Source of the DNA: Myxococcaceae bacterium | GTDB taxonomy: Bacteria; Myxococcota; Myxococcia; Myxococcales; UBA5297 | Length of the DNA: 63,582 bases | Assembly (NCBI GenBank): GCA_017500825.1 | Contig: JAFVYB010000003.1 | Location: forward strand, 1 to 63,582 | Direction of reading: 5' to 3' | Part shown: positions 15,590-24,633 of the stretch, one piece after another | Numbering within the stretch: the stretch's first letter is position 1 | Layout: each line of letters starts with the position of its first letter | Program-made: the position numbers and the translations under genes | Notes under the pieces: generated by a model | Told to the model about the DNA's origin: nothing | Databases searched by the model: none | What the model saw: the letters and a program-made list of their open reading frames with translations, nothing else

Positions 15590-16042
15590 ATGGCCACGCC
15601 CCCCCGCTCCGCTTCCCAAAAGATCCCGTCGCACGCCCACAGCGTCGAACTGACCGTCCCCTTCCACGACATCGACGCCCTGCGCGTCGTCTGGCACGGC
15701 CACTATTTGAAATATCTGGAGATCGCCCGCTGCGAGCTCCTCAAGCAGTGCGGCCTCGACGTGATGCAGATGGTCGAGCTCGGCTACCGCTTCATGGTCA
15801 GCGACATCAGCTGCCGCCACACCAACGCGCTCACTTACGGCGACCGCTTCCGCGTGACGGCCTGGTTCACCGAGACCGAACACCGCATCGGCATCGCCTA
15901 CGAGGTCTTCAACCTGACGACCCAAAAGCGGTCCGCGCGCGCCCATTCGACGCTGATCACCGTCAGTGGCGAGGGCAAGCTCTGCCTCTCGACGCCCGCG
16001 CCGATCTTCGAGCGGTTGCCAAAGCTGGAACGAGCGGACTGA
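15590..16042 (+). CDS. Acyl-CoA thioesterase of the 4HBT/YbgC-FadM hotdog family
   Basis: Hotdog-fold thioesterases of this group hydrolyse acyl-CoA thioesters. The 150-residue product has the family core VPFHDIDALRVVWHGHYLKYLEIARCE, where the Asp of DIDALRVVWHGHY is the catalytic Asp of the 4HBT/YbgC subgroup. This is followed by DISCRHTNALTYGDRFRV and a C-terminal strand HSTLITV. The ATG at 15590 is followed by an N-terminal leader of about 20 residues; GAGGA lies 15 nt before it, so initiation may be weak. YbgC members can associate with the Tol-Pal system, but no tol genes are here, so a fatty-acid or aromatic substrate is equally possible. The gene is convergent with the nuclease-domain lipoprotein. 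Confidence 0.88.
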   Translation: MATPPRSASQKIPSHAHSVELTVPFHDIDALRVVWHGHYLKYLEIARCELLKQCGLDVMQMVELGYRFMVSDISCRHTNALTYGDRFRVTAWFTETEHRIGIAYEVFNLTTQKRSARAHSTLITVSGEGKLCLSTPAPIFERLPKLERAD

Positions 16043-16149
16043 AGCAGGCGCCGCAGCCGCCAGCGTTCAATTCGACGCCGATCGCGCCCGCCTGACGCCC
16101 GAAACGCGCCAGACGGCCTCCCCCGCCCGAACGCGCGGCGCGCAGCGGT

Positions 16150-17844
16150 TCACCTGGGCAGCGCGTAGTCCTTGATCACGGCCATGTGCTGCATGTTCTC
16201 GCCGCCGCTGTCGCCCTGGAGCACCGGGGCCACGGCCGAGAGCGGGGTGAACTTGCGGCTGTCGAAGACGAGTCCGCGCGAGGTGAGTCCTGTGGCGCCC
16301 TCGATCGCCACCACCGTCTGCAGGGCGTTGAGCGCCGCGTTGCCGTAGAGCGCGTCGTAGGGGTGCTCGCGGTTGATGTTGGTGCCGCCGTTGTTTTGCT
16401 GATCGACGGGGCAGGTGCTGTCGCTGTCGATTTCGACCACGTCGGCGAGCGCCGTGAGCGCGTTGTCGGTGCGCTTCTTGGTGTTGAAGTCGCCGCCGAT
16501 GACGAGGAGGTCGTTTGGCGGGATGGCGAGCGAGGCGATCTGGCTGACCAGATCCTCGGCGCTGTTGGCGCGCTTGTAGGCGGTGGTCGAGAGGTGGACG
16601 CTGACGACCCACAGGTCGCGGTCGCCGGGGATGTCGAGGCGGGCCCAGACGTGATCGCGCGTGTCGCCGACATACTGATCTTGAAGCGTTCCCCAGGCCT
16701 TGATCGGGAAGTAGCTGACGACGCCGTTGGGGATGGTGGTGCCGTTGGCGATGCCCTCGACGCGGTGGAAGAAGCGCGATCCGAAGGCCTCCTCGACCAT
16801 GGCGCGGCGGGCGCGCTCGCTGTTGTCGCCGTATTTGAACTCCTGGATCAGCGCGACGTGGGGGCGCAGGCCCTGGAAGATGCGGATGCCGTGGCCGAGG
16901 TCGTAGGTGGAGCGGTTGCCGGTGGTGAGGTTGCCGGCGAGCAGGCGGATCGTCTCGCTCTCGCCGTCGGGGCAGGCCGGGCCGCAGGAGATGAAGGCGC
17001 CGCAGCCGTCGTAGACCTCGCCGCAGGTGGCGCCCTGGTCCGCGCACGTGAGTGGTTCGCAGGCGCAGACGCTGTGGGCGCAGGTGTTGGGCGCTTCGCA
17101 AAAGCCACACTCGATGGTGCCGCCGCAGCCGTCGCTCATCTCGCCACACGCGATGCCGAGCGCCGCGCAGTGGAGCGTCGTGAAGGGGACACAGGCCTGG
17201 CAGCGACCGGCGACGCACCTCTCGCCCTCACCCTCGCACGTGCCGCAGGTGATGGTGCCGCCGCAGCCGTCGTCGACCTCGCCACAGGTGGCGCCCTGGT
17301 CCTCGCACGTGAGGGGGGCGCAGGTGACGCATTCGCCCTCTTCGCAGAGCTCGCCCACGGGGCAGCCGCACTCGATGACGCCCTCGCAGCCGTCGTCGAT
17401 CTCGCCGCACAGGGACACGTCGTCGCAGGTCAGCGCCACGCAGTGCTCGCAGACGCCATCGCGGCAGACCTCGTCCTGGCCACACGCGCCGCAGTCGAGG
17501 CGGTGGCCGCAGCCATCGTCGATTTCGCCGCACGACAAGCCCATCGACTCGCAGGAGGCGCTCGGCTCGCAAGGGACGCAGACGCCATCGTCGCAGCCCA
17601 GGCCGTCACCGCACGCGCCGCAGGTGATGGTGCCGCCACAGCCGTCGTCGATCTCGCCGCAACCCACCTCGGGAGGGCAGGCGGAGAGGCAGCTGTCGTC
17701 GGTCAGGCCGCCGTCGCCAATGGGGACAGGAATCGTCGAGGCGTCGCTGTCGAGCGCCGGGGCGGTGGGGTCGCCGTCGCGCGGGCCACAGGCACAGAAG
17801 AGGGCGGCGAACGCGACGAGGAGCGGCAGTTGGCTGAGCTTCAT
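16150..17844 (-). CDS. Cysteine-rich-repeat lipoprotein with endonuclease/exonuclease/phosphatase domain
   Basis: The 564-residue product begins with a signal peptide and ends the signal near LFCACG; Cys19 is a plausible lipidation site though the lipobox is imperfect. Residues about 45-290 hold six repeats of the type CGEIDDGCGGTITCGACG with CxxGxC spacers, a disulfide-rich array common in myxobacterial secreted proteins. Residues about 295-564 form an EEP-superfamily domain: LLAGNLTTGN, IQEFKYG (metal-binding Glu), VSVHLST, GGDFNT (450-455) and terminal QHMAV with His553. These are the catalytic residues of DNase I-like nucleases and phosphatases, so it looks active. It may degrade extracellular nucleic acid or phosphoesters at the cell surface. 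The ATG at 17844 follows GGAAGGTGACATTC; the GTG at 17853 is unlikely. Confidence 0.86.
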   Translation of the reverse strand: MKLSQLPLLVAFAALFCACGPRDGDPTAPALDSDASTIPVPIGDGGLTDDSCLSACPPEVGCGEIDDGCGGTITCGACGDGLGCDDGVCVPCEPSASCESMGLSCGEIDDGCGHRLDCGACGQDEVCRDGVCEHCVALTCDDVSLCGEIDDGCEGVIECGCPVGELCEEGECVTCAPLTCEDQGATCGEVDDGCGGTITCGTCEGEGERCVAGRCQACVPFTTLHCAALGIACGEMSDGCGGTIECGFCEAPNTCAHSVCACEPLTCADQGATCGEVYDGCGAFISCGPACPDGESETIRLLAGNLTTGNRSTYDLGHGIRIFQGLRPHVALIQEFKYGDNSERARRAMVEEAFGSRFFHRVEGIANGTTIPNGVVSYFPIKAWGTLQDQYVGDTRDHVWARLDIPGDRDLWVVSVHLSTTAYKRANSAEDLVSQIASLAIPPNDLLVIGGDFNTKKRTDNALTALADVVEIDSDSTCPVDQQNNGGTNINREHPYDALYGNAALNALQTVVAIEGATGLTSRGLVFDSRKFTPLSAVAPVLQGDSGGENMQHMAVIKDYALPR

Positions 17845-18180
17845 GAATGTCACCTTCCAGAGGGTCCAAGGTCGACGAGGCGCGCGGCCCTAGGGCCCAC
17901 GGCATTCACGCGCAAGACGAAAGTCGTCTCCCCTTCGCCTCAAAACCCAAGACGTGGACGCGTGGTTGAAGCGGGGAGCGACGAGCCGGGGCAAGGCGCC
18001 ACCGAGGTGTGAGCTCCAGAACGCGAAATCCAAGGCGAGACGCCCGGCAACGCGGCGCTCGGCCAGTCGCCGCAGGGACGCGTCACCAAGTGAAAATGCG
18101 CTGCCAAAATATCGACCTGAAAGGCCTCAAGGCTAAGCTCGACGGCCACCCCGCTCACCGCCCGCCCGTGGAGAGACGCC
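17845..18180. other. Intergenic spacer between divergent lipoprotein and GNAT genes
   Basis: A 336-bp spacer with no gene I can support. It must contain the promoters of the EEP lipoprotein and of the GNAT-radical SAM-TPR run, but I see no clear hexamer pair. Confidence 0.4.
18170..18173 (+). promoter_or_regulatory. Ribosome-binding site supporting a TTG start
   Basis: GGAG lies 7 nt before the TTG at 18181. No in-frame ATG or GTG lies nearby before conserved GNAT sequence begins, so this site decides the start. Confidence 0.65.
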
Positions 18181-18627
18181 TTGGCCCCCGATTTCAAAAT
18201 CAGACCAGCCCGCAGAGGTGACCGCGCCGCGCTCGCCGAGCTCCTGCGCGACTACGGCTATCCCAACGCCGCCGACACCAACACGATGCTGTGGGTCTTC
18301 AAGCACCCCGAGATCGACCTCTTCGTCGCTGTCGACGCGCTGGACCGTCCCGTCGGCTACGTGAGCCTTTCCCTGCGCCCGCAGCTGCGGTTGAGCGGCC
18401 GCATCGCGACCATCGATGAATTTGTCGTCCACACGGAGTGGCTCGCGCGCGGTGTCTCCGAGGCGTTGCTTCAGGCTGCGCTTGATCGCTCCCAGAGCAT
18501 GGGCGCCAAGCGCGTTGAGCTCTCGACACGCGAGAAGAGTCCTCTCGGCGCCGAGTTCTGGGCCGGCCATGGCTTCGACAAGATCGACAACGCGGTGATG
18601 CGTCTGGCCAGCCTCGAAAAGCGCTGA
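18181..18627 (+). CDS. GNAT-family N-acetyltransferase
   Basis: A 148-residue single-domain GNAT, which transfers an acetyl group from acetyl-CoA to an unidentified amine. The N-terminal strand reads FKIRPARRGDRAALAELL and is followed by VAVDALDRPVGYVSLSL. The acetyl-CoA loop region is IDEFVVHTEWLARGVSEALLQAA, a diverged form of the Q/RxxGxG/A motif, and the C-terminal FWAGHGFDKIDNAVM is typical. Translation appears to start at a TTG, supported by GGAG seven bases upstream. It lies 100 bp before the radical SAM gene and may be its operon partner. The substrate cannot be deduced. Confidence 0.87.
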   Translation: MAPDFKIRPARRGDRAALAELLRDYGYPNAADTNTMLWVFKHPEIDLFVAVDALDRPVGYVSLSLRPQLRLSGRIATIDEFVVHTEWLARGVSEALLQAALDRSQSMGAKRVELSTREKSPLGAEFWAGHGFDKIDNAVMRLASLEKR

Positions 18628-18727
18628 GCGCTGAGTGACGAACGCCGGGCGCCGCTCGCCGATGTCACGTGGACGCGCCCTGGCCACGAGCCACGCGACA
18701 CTCGCCGCGCCCGCTGAAAGATTTCGC

Positions 18728-20014
18728 ATGGAAGCAAAACTTCTCCTGGCCACCCCCGAGGGACTCGTCATCGAGCACCCCACCCTCCTGGCGCCGGTGC
18801 GTTCTGGTGACGACCTCCTCCTGGCCGAGGAAGATCCCATCCCGTTGCCCGACTGCGGTCGCCTCGCCCACCTGCCCGGCTACCGTCCGATCGGCTTCGA
18901 TCCCGAGAGCGGCAGCCTCGCGCGCCTCGACAGCTTTGAGATCGATGGGCGCCGCTTCACGCCCAACGCCGTGGCCGCGCTCCTGCCCCCTGGTTACACG
19001 CGCACCTTCCTGCCCGCGGCGTTCAAGGTGGCCTCCGACAACCTGCCGCAATGGGCCTACACGGCCGCAGGCTGGGGCGAGTCCGGACCTGTCGCCTTCG
19101 CCCTGCGCACCGACCCGCGCGACCACTGGAACCCGCGCCGCTTCTCGACCCCCGAACTGCAGGCGCGCGTCGACGCTCTGATCGCCGAACTGCCGCGCAA
19201 CGGCGTCGTCCGCCATCTGACCCACTGCGCCCTCGTCGAGCGCTGCTTCACCGCGCAAAACATCTTTTACGGTCGCGACGAAGGCGGGCTGCCCTCTTCC
19301 AACACCTGCAACGCGCGCTGTCTGGGCTGCATCAGCGAACGGCGTCCAGGCGGCCCCCCCTCGTCGATGAGCCGCCTCGACAACCTGCCCACCGTCGAAG
19401 ACCTGGCTGAGCTGGGCGCCCTCCACCTGTCGCGCGCCAGCGGCCACACCATGGTCAGCTTTGGCCAGGGCTGCGAGGGCGAACCCCTGACGCGCGCCCC
19501 TTTGCTCGCCGAAGCCATCCGGCGCATGCGCGCGATCACCGAACGCGGTTCGATCAACATCAACACCAACGGCAGCCTCACCAAGGGCCTCGGCCTCCTT
19601 CTCGAACAGGGCCTGGACGCCATCCGCGTCAGCCTCAACTCGGCCGATCCCGACCTCTACGGCGCCTACTACGCGCCACAGGGCTACACCTTTGATGACG
19701 TGCGCCGCTCGCTGGCGCTGGCGCGGGAGGCGGGGGCCTACATCGCCCTCAACCTGCTCTCGATGCCGGGCGTGAACGATCGGCTGGGCGAAGTGGAGCG
19801 GCTGCGCGACCTCGTCGTCGAGTTTCACGTCGATCAAATCCAGACGCGTTCGCTGTGCATCGATCCCGAGCAATACCTCTCGCTCACGCGGGGACGCGGC
19901 GCTGGCGGCGAGCCGATAGGCGTTCGGGCGATGCTCTCGCTTCTGCGCGAAGAGGCGCCCTGGCTGAGCATCGGCAATTTTGCCCGGGGACTGGACGAAC
20001 GCGGCGTGACCTGA
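18728..20014 (+). CDS. Radical SAM protein of unknown function
   Basis: The 428-residue product has the radical SAM cluster motif CNARCLGC (Cys194, Cys198, Cys201), followed by SFGQGCEGEPL and INTNGSL, which are the usual GGE-like and strand regions of the SAM-binding barrel. The first 190 residues are an extra domain beginning MEAKLLLATPEGLVIEHP, containing several small beta-like segments and LPPGYTRTFLPA; it may be a substrate- or peptide-binding domain. It has no SPASM-like cysteine cluster at the C-terminus. The ATG at 18728 is chosen as the first residue of the ordered domain; its ribosome-binding site (GAAAG) is weak, and a start at 18662 is possible. I cannot assign a reaction. Confidence 0.85.
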   Translation: MEAKLLLATPEGLVIEHPTLLAPVRSGDDLLLAEEDPIPLPDCGRLAHLPGYRPIGFDPESGSLARLDSFEIDGRRFTPNAVAALLPPGYTRTFLPAAFKVASDNLPQWAYTAAGWGESGPVAFALRTDPRDHWNPRRFSTPELQARVDALIAELPRNGVVRHLTHCALVERCFTAQNIFYGRDEGGLPSSNTCNARCLGCISERRPGGPPSSMSRLDNLPTVEDLAELGALHLSRASGHTMVSFGQGCEGEPLTRAPLLAEAIRRMRAITERGSININTNGSLTKGLGLLLEQGLDAIRVSLNSADPDLYGAYYAPQGYTFDDVRRSLALAREAGAYIALNLLSMPGVNDRLGEVERLRDLVVEFHVDQIQTRSLCIDPEQYLSLTRGRGAGGEPIGVRAMLSLLREEAPWLSIGNFARGLDERGVT

Positions 20015-20084
20015 CGCGCGCAGGCCCTCCCGACAGCACCCGGCGTCAGGCGTCTTCTCCGGCGCCCTCCCTCAGGAGTTTCGA

Positions 20085-23000
20085 ATGCGTGTGACTTGTG
20101 AATCTTGCGGAACGCACCACGAGGTCGATTCCAGTCTGGCGCCCCTCAGTGGCACCTGGCCCTCTTGCCCCCGCTGTTCTGGCCCCGGCGCGACAGCCGC
20201 CCAGCCCGCGGGCAACGCCGCAGATCCGCTGACGGCGCTCTTCGACCTGGGAACGCCGAATTTCGACGCCCAGAGCGAACCCGAGATCGAGTCGCTGGAT
20301 GCGGCGGACCTCGAACCTTTGGACGAGGCGCCCTCGACTCGGCAGCCAGCGGCGGCACAGGAAGCCCCTGTCGACGACCTGATGTCGCTCTTTGCCGATG
20401 TCCCTGCCCAACAGCCCGCTGGCGCCGCGATGGGTGACGCGTTCCCTGCGCCGACGCCGAGTGCGTCCAACCCGGCCGACCACTTCGATCCCTTGGGCGC
20501 CGCCTCGGACAACGCGCTCTTCGACCTGCTCGACCTGCCCGCCCCCGAGGGGATTCCCGGCGAGCCAGAGCTCTCCCCCATCGAAGCAGAGGCGCTTCAG
20601 GTCACGCCGACGCGCGACGATCTCTTTGCCGCGACCATCGATCCGCTGCCAGCGCTTCCACTCGACGCGCCGGTGAACACGCCCATCCTCGACGCGAACG
20701 CGCCGCAGGATCTGTCGACGATCGGCGAGCACCTTCTGGCGGCCTTCAATCTGGACACGGCGGACGAGGACGACGAGAGCGCGCCGAACGAGGAACCGTC
20801 GCGCTTTGAGCCGCTTGACCTCGCTGGCGACGCGCCCGGCGATGCCGCGTTCGCGGAGATGGGCAGGGAAGAACCTGGACGCGTCGAGCGCGTGATTCGG
20901 CCTCAGATGCGCGGGACGCCGCCTCAGGAAGAAGCGTCGCCGCCTGAACTCTCGCTCGATCGACCTTCGACCGCCGCCAGCGCCCCCGCCGACACCGCGC
21001 CGCTGAGCTTCGAAGCCGCCCGCGACAGCCTCTCGCCTCTGAGCGTCCCGCCCGCCATGGCTGGCTTTGTCTCGGCAGGCGCTCCCAAACCGTCCCCGCA
21101 TGGCGACACCGCTTCGACACACGCCCATTCGCCTGCACCCACGCGCCCGCTGCCCTCGGCCATGCGCCGCGCGCCGGGGATCGAGACCTCGAAGATCATC
21201 CTCTTCGGACTGGCCGTCGTCCTCGTGCTCGGCGCCCTGATCTGGATGTGGCTCTTCTCGGACACCGCCTTCAGCCGCGACGCCCAGCAGGCCCCACCGA
21301 CCGCTGTCGCCGAACTGCTCGCCGCCGTGCGCCAGTCCTCGCCCGAGACCTTCGAGACCGCCAACAGGAGCAGCGCCGACGAACACGTCCAGCGCGGGCT
21401 CTCGCTCCTCCAGGACGACACCGCCTCCTCCTACGAATTGGCGCGCGCGTCCTTTGCCCAGGCGCTCTTTGTCGATCCCTCCCGCGTCGACGCCGTGGCG
21501 CTCTACGTCGAGGCCACCCTGCACGTGCGCCCGCCAGAGCCCTATCTCGAACGCGCTCACGCCCTCATCAACCTGGCGCTGACCGAGGCACCCAAGTCGG
21601 CGCTCTCCCACCGCGTCTACGCCTTCCTGCTGATGCACGACGGTCAGGAGGAGATGGCCATCGCCGAGGCCGAACAGGCGGTCAGTCTGGCGCTGCCCGA
21701 GGAAAAGGCCGACGCGCTGCTGATGCTCGGCTACGCCTTCCTCAACAAGAGCGCGCCAGTGGCGTTGGAGAAGATCGACCAGGCGGTCCAGCGCAACCCG
21801 AGGCTCAAACGCGCGCTCTATTACAAAGGGCTGGCCGCAGAGAGCGCCGGCGAGCTGTTGCAGGCGGTGAAGGCCTACGAGGCGCGGTTGGCCATCGATG
21901 CCAAGGAGCGCGATTCGCTGCAGGGACTCGTCCGCGTCTATCTCAAGCTCGGTCGCCACAAGGACGCGCGCGCGGCGCTCAACGCCTACCTCAAGGCTTA
22001 TGGCAACCATGGCGCGCCCAAGCTCTGGGAAATCGCTCTGACGCTGCGCTTCGAAAAAAAGCCGCAGGGCGTGGCCGCTTCGCTCAAGCGCATCGAGCGC
22101 AATTTCTCATCGCTGACCCCGGCCGAGAAGCTCCTCTTCCACCGCCTCAACGCCGAATACCTCATCAGCGCCGGCAATTTGGCCGCCGCGCGCAAGTCGG
22201 TCGACGCGGCCATCCGGCTCGATCCCCAGGACGAGGCGGCGCACTTCCTCGGACTGCGCATCGCCATCCAGCGGCGCGATGTCCAGGCGGCGTCGCAACA
22301 CTTGGAGTCGTGTCGCGGCGCGCTGATGCCAGGCTTGAGCCAGGAGTATCTGGGCCGAATCGCGCTCATCAAAGGTGACGAGGCCGAGGCCCTGACCGCC
22401 TTCCAGAAGGCCAACGAGGAAAACCCGCACCGCATGGCGACGCTCCTGTTGGAAGGCGTCCTTCTCCTGCGCCGTGGCGAAGAGCGCGCCGCCTGGTCGC
22501 TGCACAGCAAGATCATCGAGCTCGACCCGCGCGCCCGCACCCGCGAGCCGCCCGCCTTCGACGACTTCCACGCGCCCGAGCGCGACATCCTCGACCTGGC
22601 CCGCCCGCTTCTCGGCACCCCCAGGCCGGACAGCGAGAACTCCACCAAGTGGCTCTATCTCATCTACGGCGCCCTGCTCGGCTTCCACTCGGGCGAAGTC
22701 TCCGGACCTTCGCGCGCGCTCGATCAGGTGATCAGCGGCGATCCGACATCGCTCATCTCCTTCGCCTATCGCGCGCAGATCGAGCTCGATCGCGGTGACC
22801 TCAAGAAGGCCGCGTGGTTCATCGACACGGCCATCAGCTTCGAATCGCGCGCGGCGCTGCCCTGGTATCTCAAGGGCCGCCTGGCCGAGGCCGAGGGGGA
22901 CGCCAAGCAGGCGCACGACGCCTATCTCAAGGTCCTCGAATTCTCGCCGCGTCACATCGACGCCGAGATCCGGCTCGCCGAGCTGTCGATCGCCCAGGGC

Positions 23001-23114
23001 GACAAGGCCGACGCCATTAGGCGCTTGCGGCGCGTGCTGATCGGCAGGCCACACCTCGAACACGTGCGGGGCGCGCTCTTCGAACTCGAACGCGAACTTC
23101 CGGACGGCCTCTGA
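20085..23114 (+). CDS. Zinc-ribbon, single-pass membrane TPR protein
   Basis: The 1009-residue product has an N-terminal zinc ribbon (Cys5, Cys8, Cys28, Cys31), a long acidic Pro/Ala-rich region to about 365, one transmembrane helix (about 371-391, IILFGLAVVLVLGALIWMWLF) and a C-terminal half of tetratricopeptide repeats. Repeat signatures include ALFVDPSRVDAVALYVEA, ALTEAPKSALSHRVYAFL, AIRLDPQDEAAHFLGLRIA and VLEFSPRHIDAEIRLAEL. The TPR half is predicted outside the cytoplasm and should mediate protein contacts, a plan seen in myxobacterial gliding and envelope-assembly proteins. The ATG at 20085 follows CAGGAGTTTCGA. It lies 70 bp after the radical SAM gene on the same strand and is convergent with the MFS gene. 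Function is unknown. Confidence 0.9.
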   Translation: MRVTCESCGTHHEVDSSLAPLSGTWPSCPRCSGPGATAAQPAGNAADPLTALFDLGTPNFDAQSEPEIESLDAADLEPLDEAPSTRQPAAAQEAPVDDLMSLFADVPAQQPAGAAMGDAFPAPTPSASNPADHFDPLGAASDNALFDLLDLPAPEGIPGEPELSPIEAEALQVTPTRDDLFAATIDPLPALPLDAPVNTPILDANAPQDLSTIGEHLLAAFNLDTADEDDESAPNEEPSRFEPLDLAGDAPGDAAFAEMGREEPGRVERVIRPQMRGTPPQEEASPPELSLDRPSTAASAPADTAPLSFEAARDSLSPLSVPPAMAGFVSAGAPKPSPHGDTASTHAHSPAPTRPLPSAMRRAPGIETSKIILFGLAVVLVLGALIWMWLFSDTAFSRDAQQAPPTAVAELLAAVRQSSPETFETANRSSADEHVQRGLSLLQDDTASSYELARASFAQALFVDPSRVDAVALYVEATLHVRPPEPYLERAHALINLALTEAPKSALSHRVYAFLLMHDGQEEMAIAEAEQAVSLALPEEKADALLMLGYAFLNKSAPVALEKIDQAVQRNPRLKRALYYKGLAAESAGELLQAVKAYEARLAIDAKERDSLQGLVRVYLKLGRHKDARAALNAYLKAYGNHGAPKLWEIALTLRFEKKPQGVAASLKRIERNFSSLTPAEKLLFHRLNAEYLISAGNLAAARKSVDAAIRLDPQDEAAHFLGLRIAIQRRDVQAASQHLESCRGALMPGLSQEYLGRIALIKGDEAEALTAFQKANEENPHRMATLLLEGVLLLRRGEERAAWSLHSKIIELDPRARTREPPAFDDFHAPERDILDLARPLLGTPRPDSENSTKWLYLIYGALLGFHSGEVSGPSRALDQVISGDPTSLISFAYRAQIELDRGDLKKAAWFIDTAISFESRAALPWYLKGRLAEAEGDAKQAHDAYLKVLEFSPRHIDAEIRLAELSIAQGDKADAIRRLRRVLIGRPHLEHVRGALFELERELPDGL

Positions 23115-23141
23115 GTCCATTCGCGACAGGCGTATCGGCGT

Positions 23142-24443
23142 TCAGGGCGGCGAATCCGACGGGCTCTCCGCCTCTGGCGCGCACAGCCAGGCCATCTCGC
23201 AGCTGATCGCGCGTTCGACGCGACCGAGAAAGACGCGAAAGCAGATGGCCCCGGCGAGTGAAATCAGGGCGCCAGCGAGCACGGTGTTGGGCGCGCCGAT
23301 GATGTCGGCGACGCTGCCGGCGAAGAGCGATCCGAGCGGCGCCATGCCGAAAAACATGATCGAGTAGGCGGACATGACGCGGCCGCGCATCTCGTCGGTG
23401 GTGAGTGTCTGCAGAAGGGTGTTGGTCGAGGCCATCTGCATCACGGCCGAGGCGCCGATCCCCGGAAGCAGCAGGAGGGAGATCCACAGCGACTCGGAGA
23501 TCGCGAACAGCGCGAGCAGGACGCCGAAGCTGAGCGCGGCGCGGGCGACCCAGCGTTCGAGGCCACAGGGGTTGGAACGCATGGCCAGGACAAGGGCGCT
23601 CATGAGCGCGCCGACGCCGTTGGCGCCGAGAAGCAGGCCGAGCGCGCCCGAGCCGGTGCCGAGAATCTGGTCGGCGAAGATCGGCATCAGCACGACGTAG
23701 GGCATTCCGACCAGGCTGATGAGGCCGACGAGCAGGAGCAGCGCGCGCATCGGCAGCGAGCGACCGACAAAGGCGAAGCCGTCCCGCATCTGGCGCAGCG
23801 CTTTGAATCCACCGTCGCGCTCATGGCAGCCCAGGCGCGGCGATTCGTCGACGCGGATGCGGGTGAGGGCGAAGAAAACGGCGAAGTAGCTCAGACCGTT
23901 GAGGAGAAAGCACCAGCCCTCGCCCACCGAGGCCACCAGAAACCCGGCCAACGCCGGTCCCACGACGCGCGCCATGTTGACGATCGACGAGTTGATGGCG
24001 ATCGCGTTGGCAAGGTCGGTCTTGCCCACCATCTCCACGACAAAGGCCTGCCGCGTGGGATTGTCGACGCCGCTCGTCACGCCCATCGCCAGGGCAAAGG
24101 CGAAGAGCAGGGCGATGGAGACGGCCGAGGCCAGGGTGAGGACGCCCAGCGCGAGCGTGAGCGCGCCGAGAATGGCGGCGGTGAGGATGAGCAGGCGACG
24201 GCGCGAGAGGCGATCGGCGAGCACGCCGCCAAAGGGCGCGATCAGCACCAGCGGAAACTGCAGGGCGAAGGTGATGGCGCCGAGGAGCAGCGACGATCCG
24301 GTCAGGCTGTAGACGAGCCACGACTGCGCCACCGACTGCAGCCACGTGCCGATCATCGAGATCAGCTGGCCGCCGACGAACAACCGGTAATTGCGGTGCT
24401 TCAGCGAGCGAAACGTCTGATGAAGCACCCGGGAGAGGTTCAT
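23142..24443 (-). CDS. MFS transporter of the EntS/MFS_3 exporter type
   Basis: The 433-residue protein has about 12 hydrophobic segments and the MFS loop signature GGVLADRLSRRRLLI between segments 2 and 3. The start MNLSRVLHQTFRSLKHRNYRLF followed by GQLISMIGTWLQSVAQSWLVY is typical of the MFS_3 subfamily, which exports siderophores, macrolides or other small molecules. The ATG at 24443 follows GAGGAACAACGG. It is divergent from the PHA-regulator-like gene and convergent with the TPR gene. No biosynthetic cluster is beside it, so the substrate is unknown. Confidence 0.92.
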   Translation of the reverse strand: MNLSRVLHQTFRSLKHRNYRLFVGGQLISMIGTWLQSVAQSWLVYSLTGSSLLLGAITFALQFPLVLIAPFGGVLADRLSRRRLLILTAAILGALTLALGVLTLASAVSIALLFAFALAMGVTSGVDNPTRQAFVVEMVGKTDLANAIAINSSIVNMARVVGPALAGFLVASVGEGWCFLLNGLSYFAVFFALTRIRVDESPRLGCHERDGGFKALRQMRDGFAFVGRSLPMRALLLLVGLISLVGMPYVVLMPIFADQILGTGSGALGLLLGANGVGALMSALVLAMRSNPCGLERWVARAALSFGVLLALFAISESLWISLLLLPGIGASAVMQMASTNTLLQTLTTDEMRGRVMSAYSIMFFGMAPLGSLFAGSVADIIGAPNTVLAGALISLAGAICFRVFLGRVERAISCEMAWLCAPEAESPSDSPP

Positions 24444-24549
24444 CCGTTGTTCCTCGAAGACTCTCTGGTCTCGGCGCGGCGCTTGCCCGACATGCGTCCG
24501 CCGCGCGCGTTCGTCTGGCGCTTCGCCGTCGTTTTTCAAAGAGGCCTCT

Positions 24550-24576
24550 TTGAAGGCCGCCCGCTTTGACTAGAGT
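24550..24576 (+). promoter_or_regulatory. Promoter-like element upstream of PHA-regulator-like gene
   Basis: TTGAAG (24550-24555), a 15-nt spacer and TAGAGT (24571-24576), followed by CCGCCGCCTTTTTT. The -10 and GC-rich discriminator resemble elements before ffh, the EcsC gene and other plus-strand genes. The spacer is short for a housekeeping promoter. Confidence 0.45.
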
Positions 24577-24633
24577 CCGCCGCCTTTTTTGGGGCTCCCC
24601 TTCAGCGAGGGCCCTTCCCGTCGAGGACCAGCC

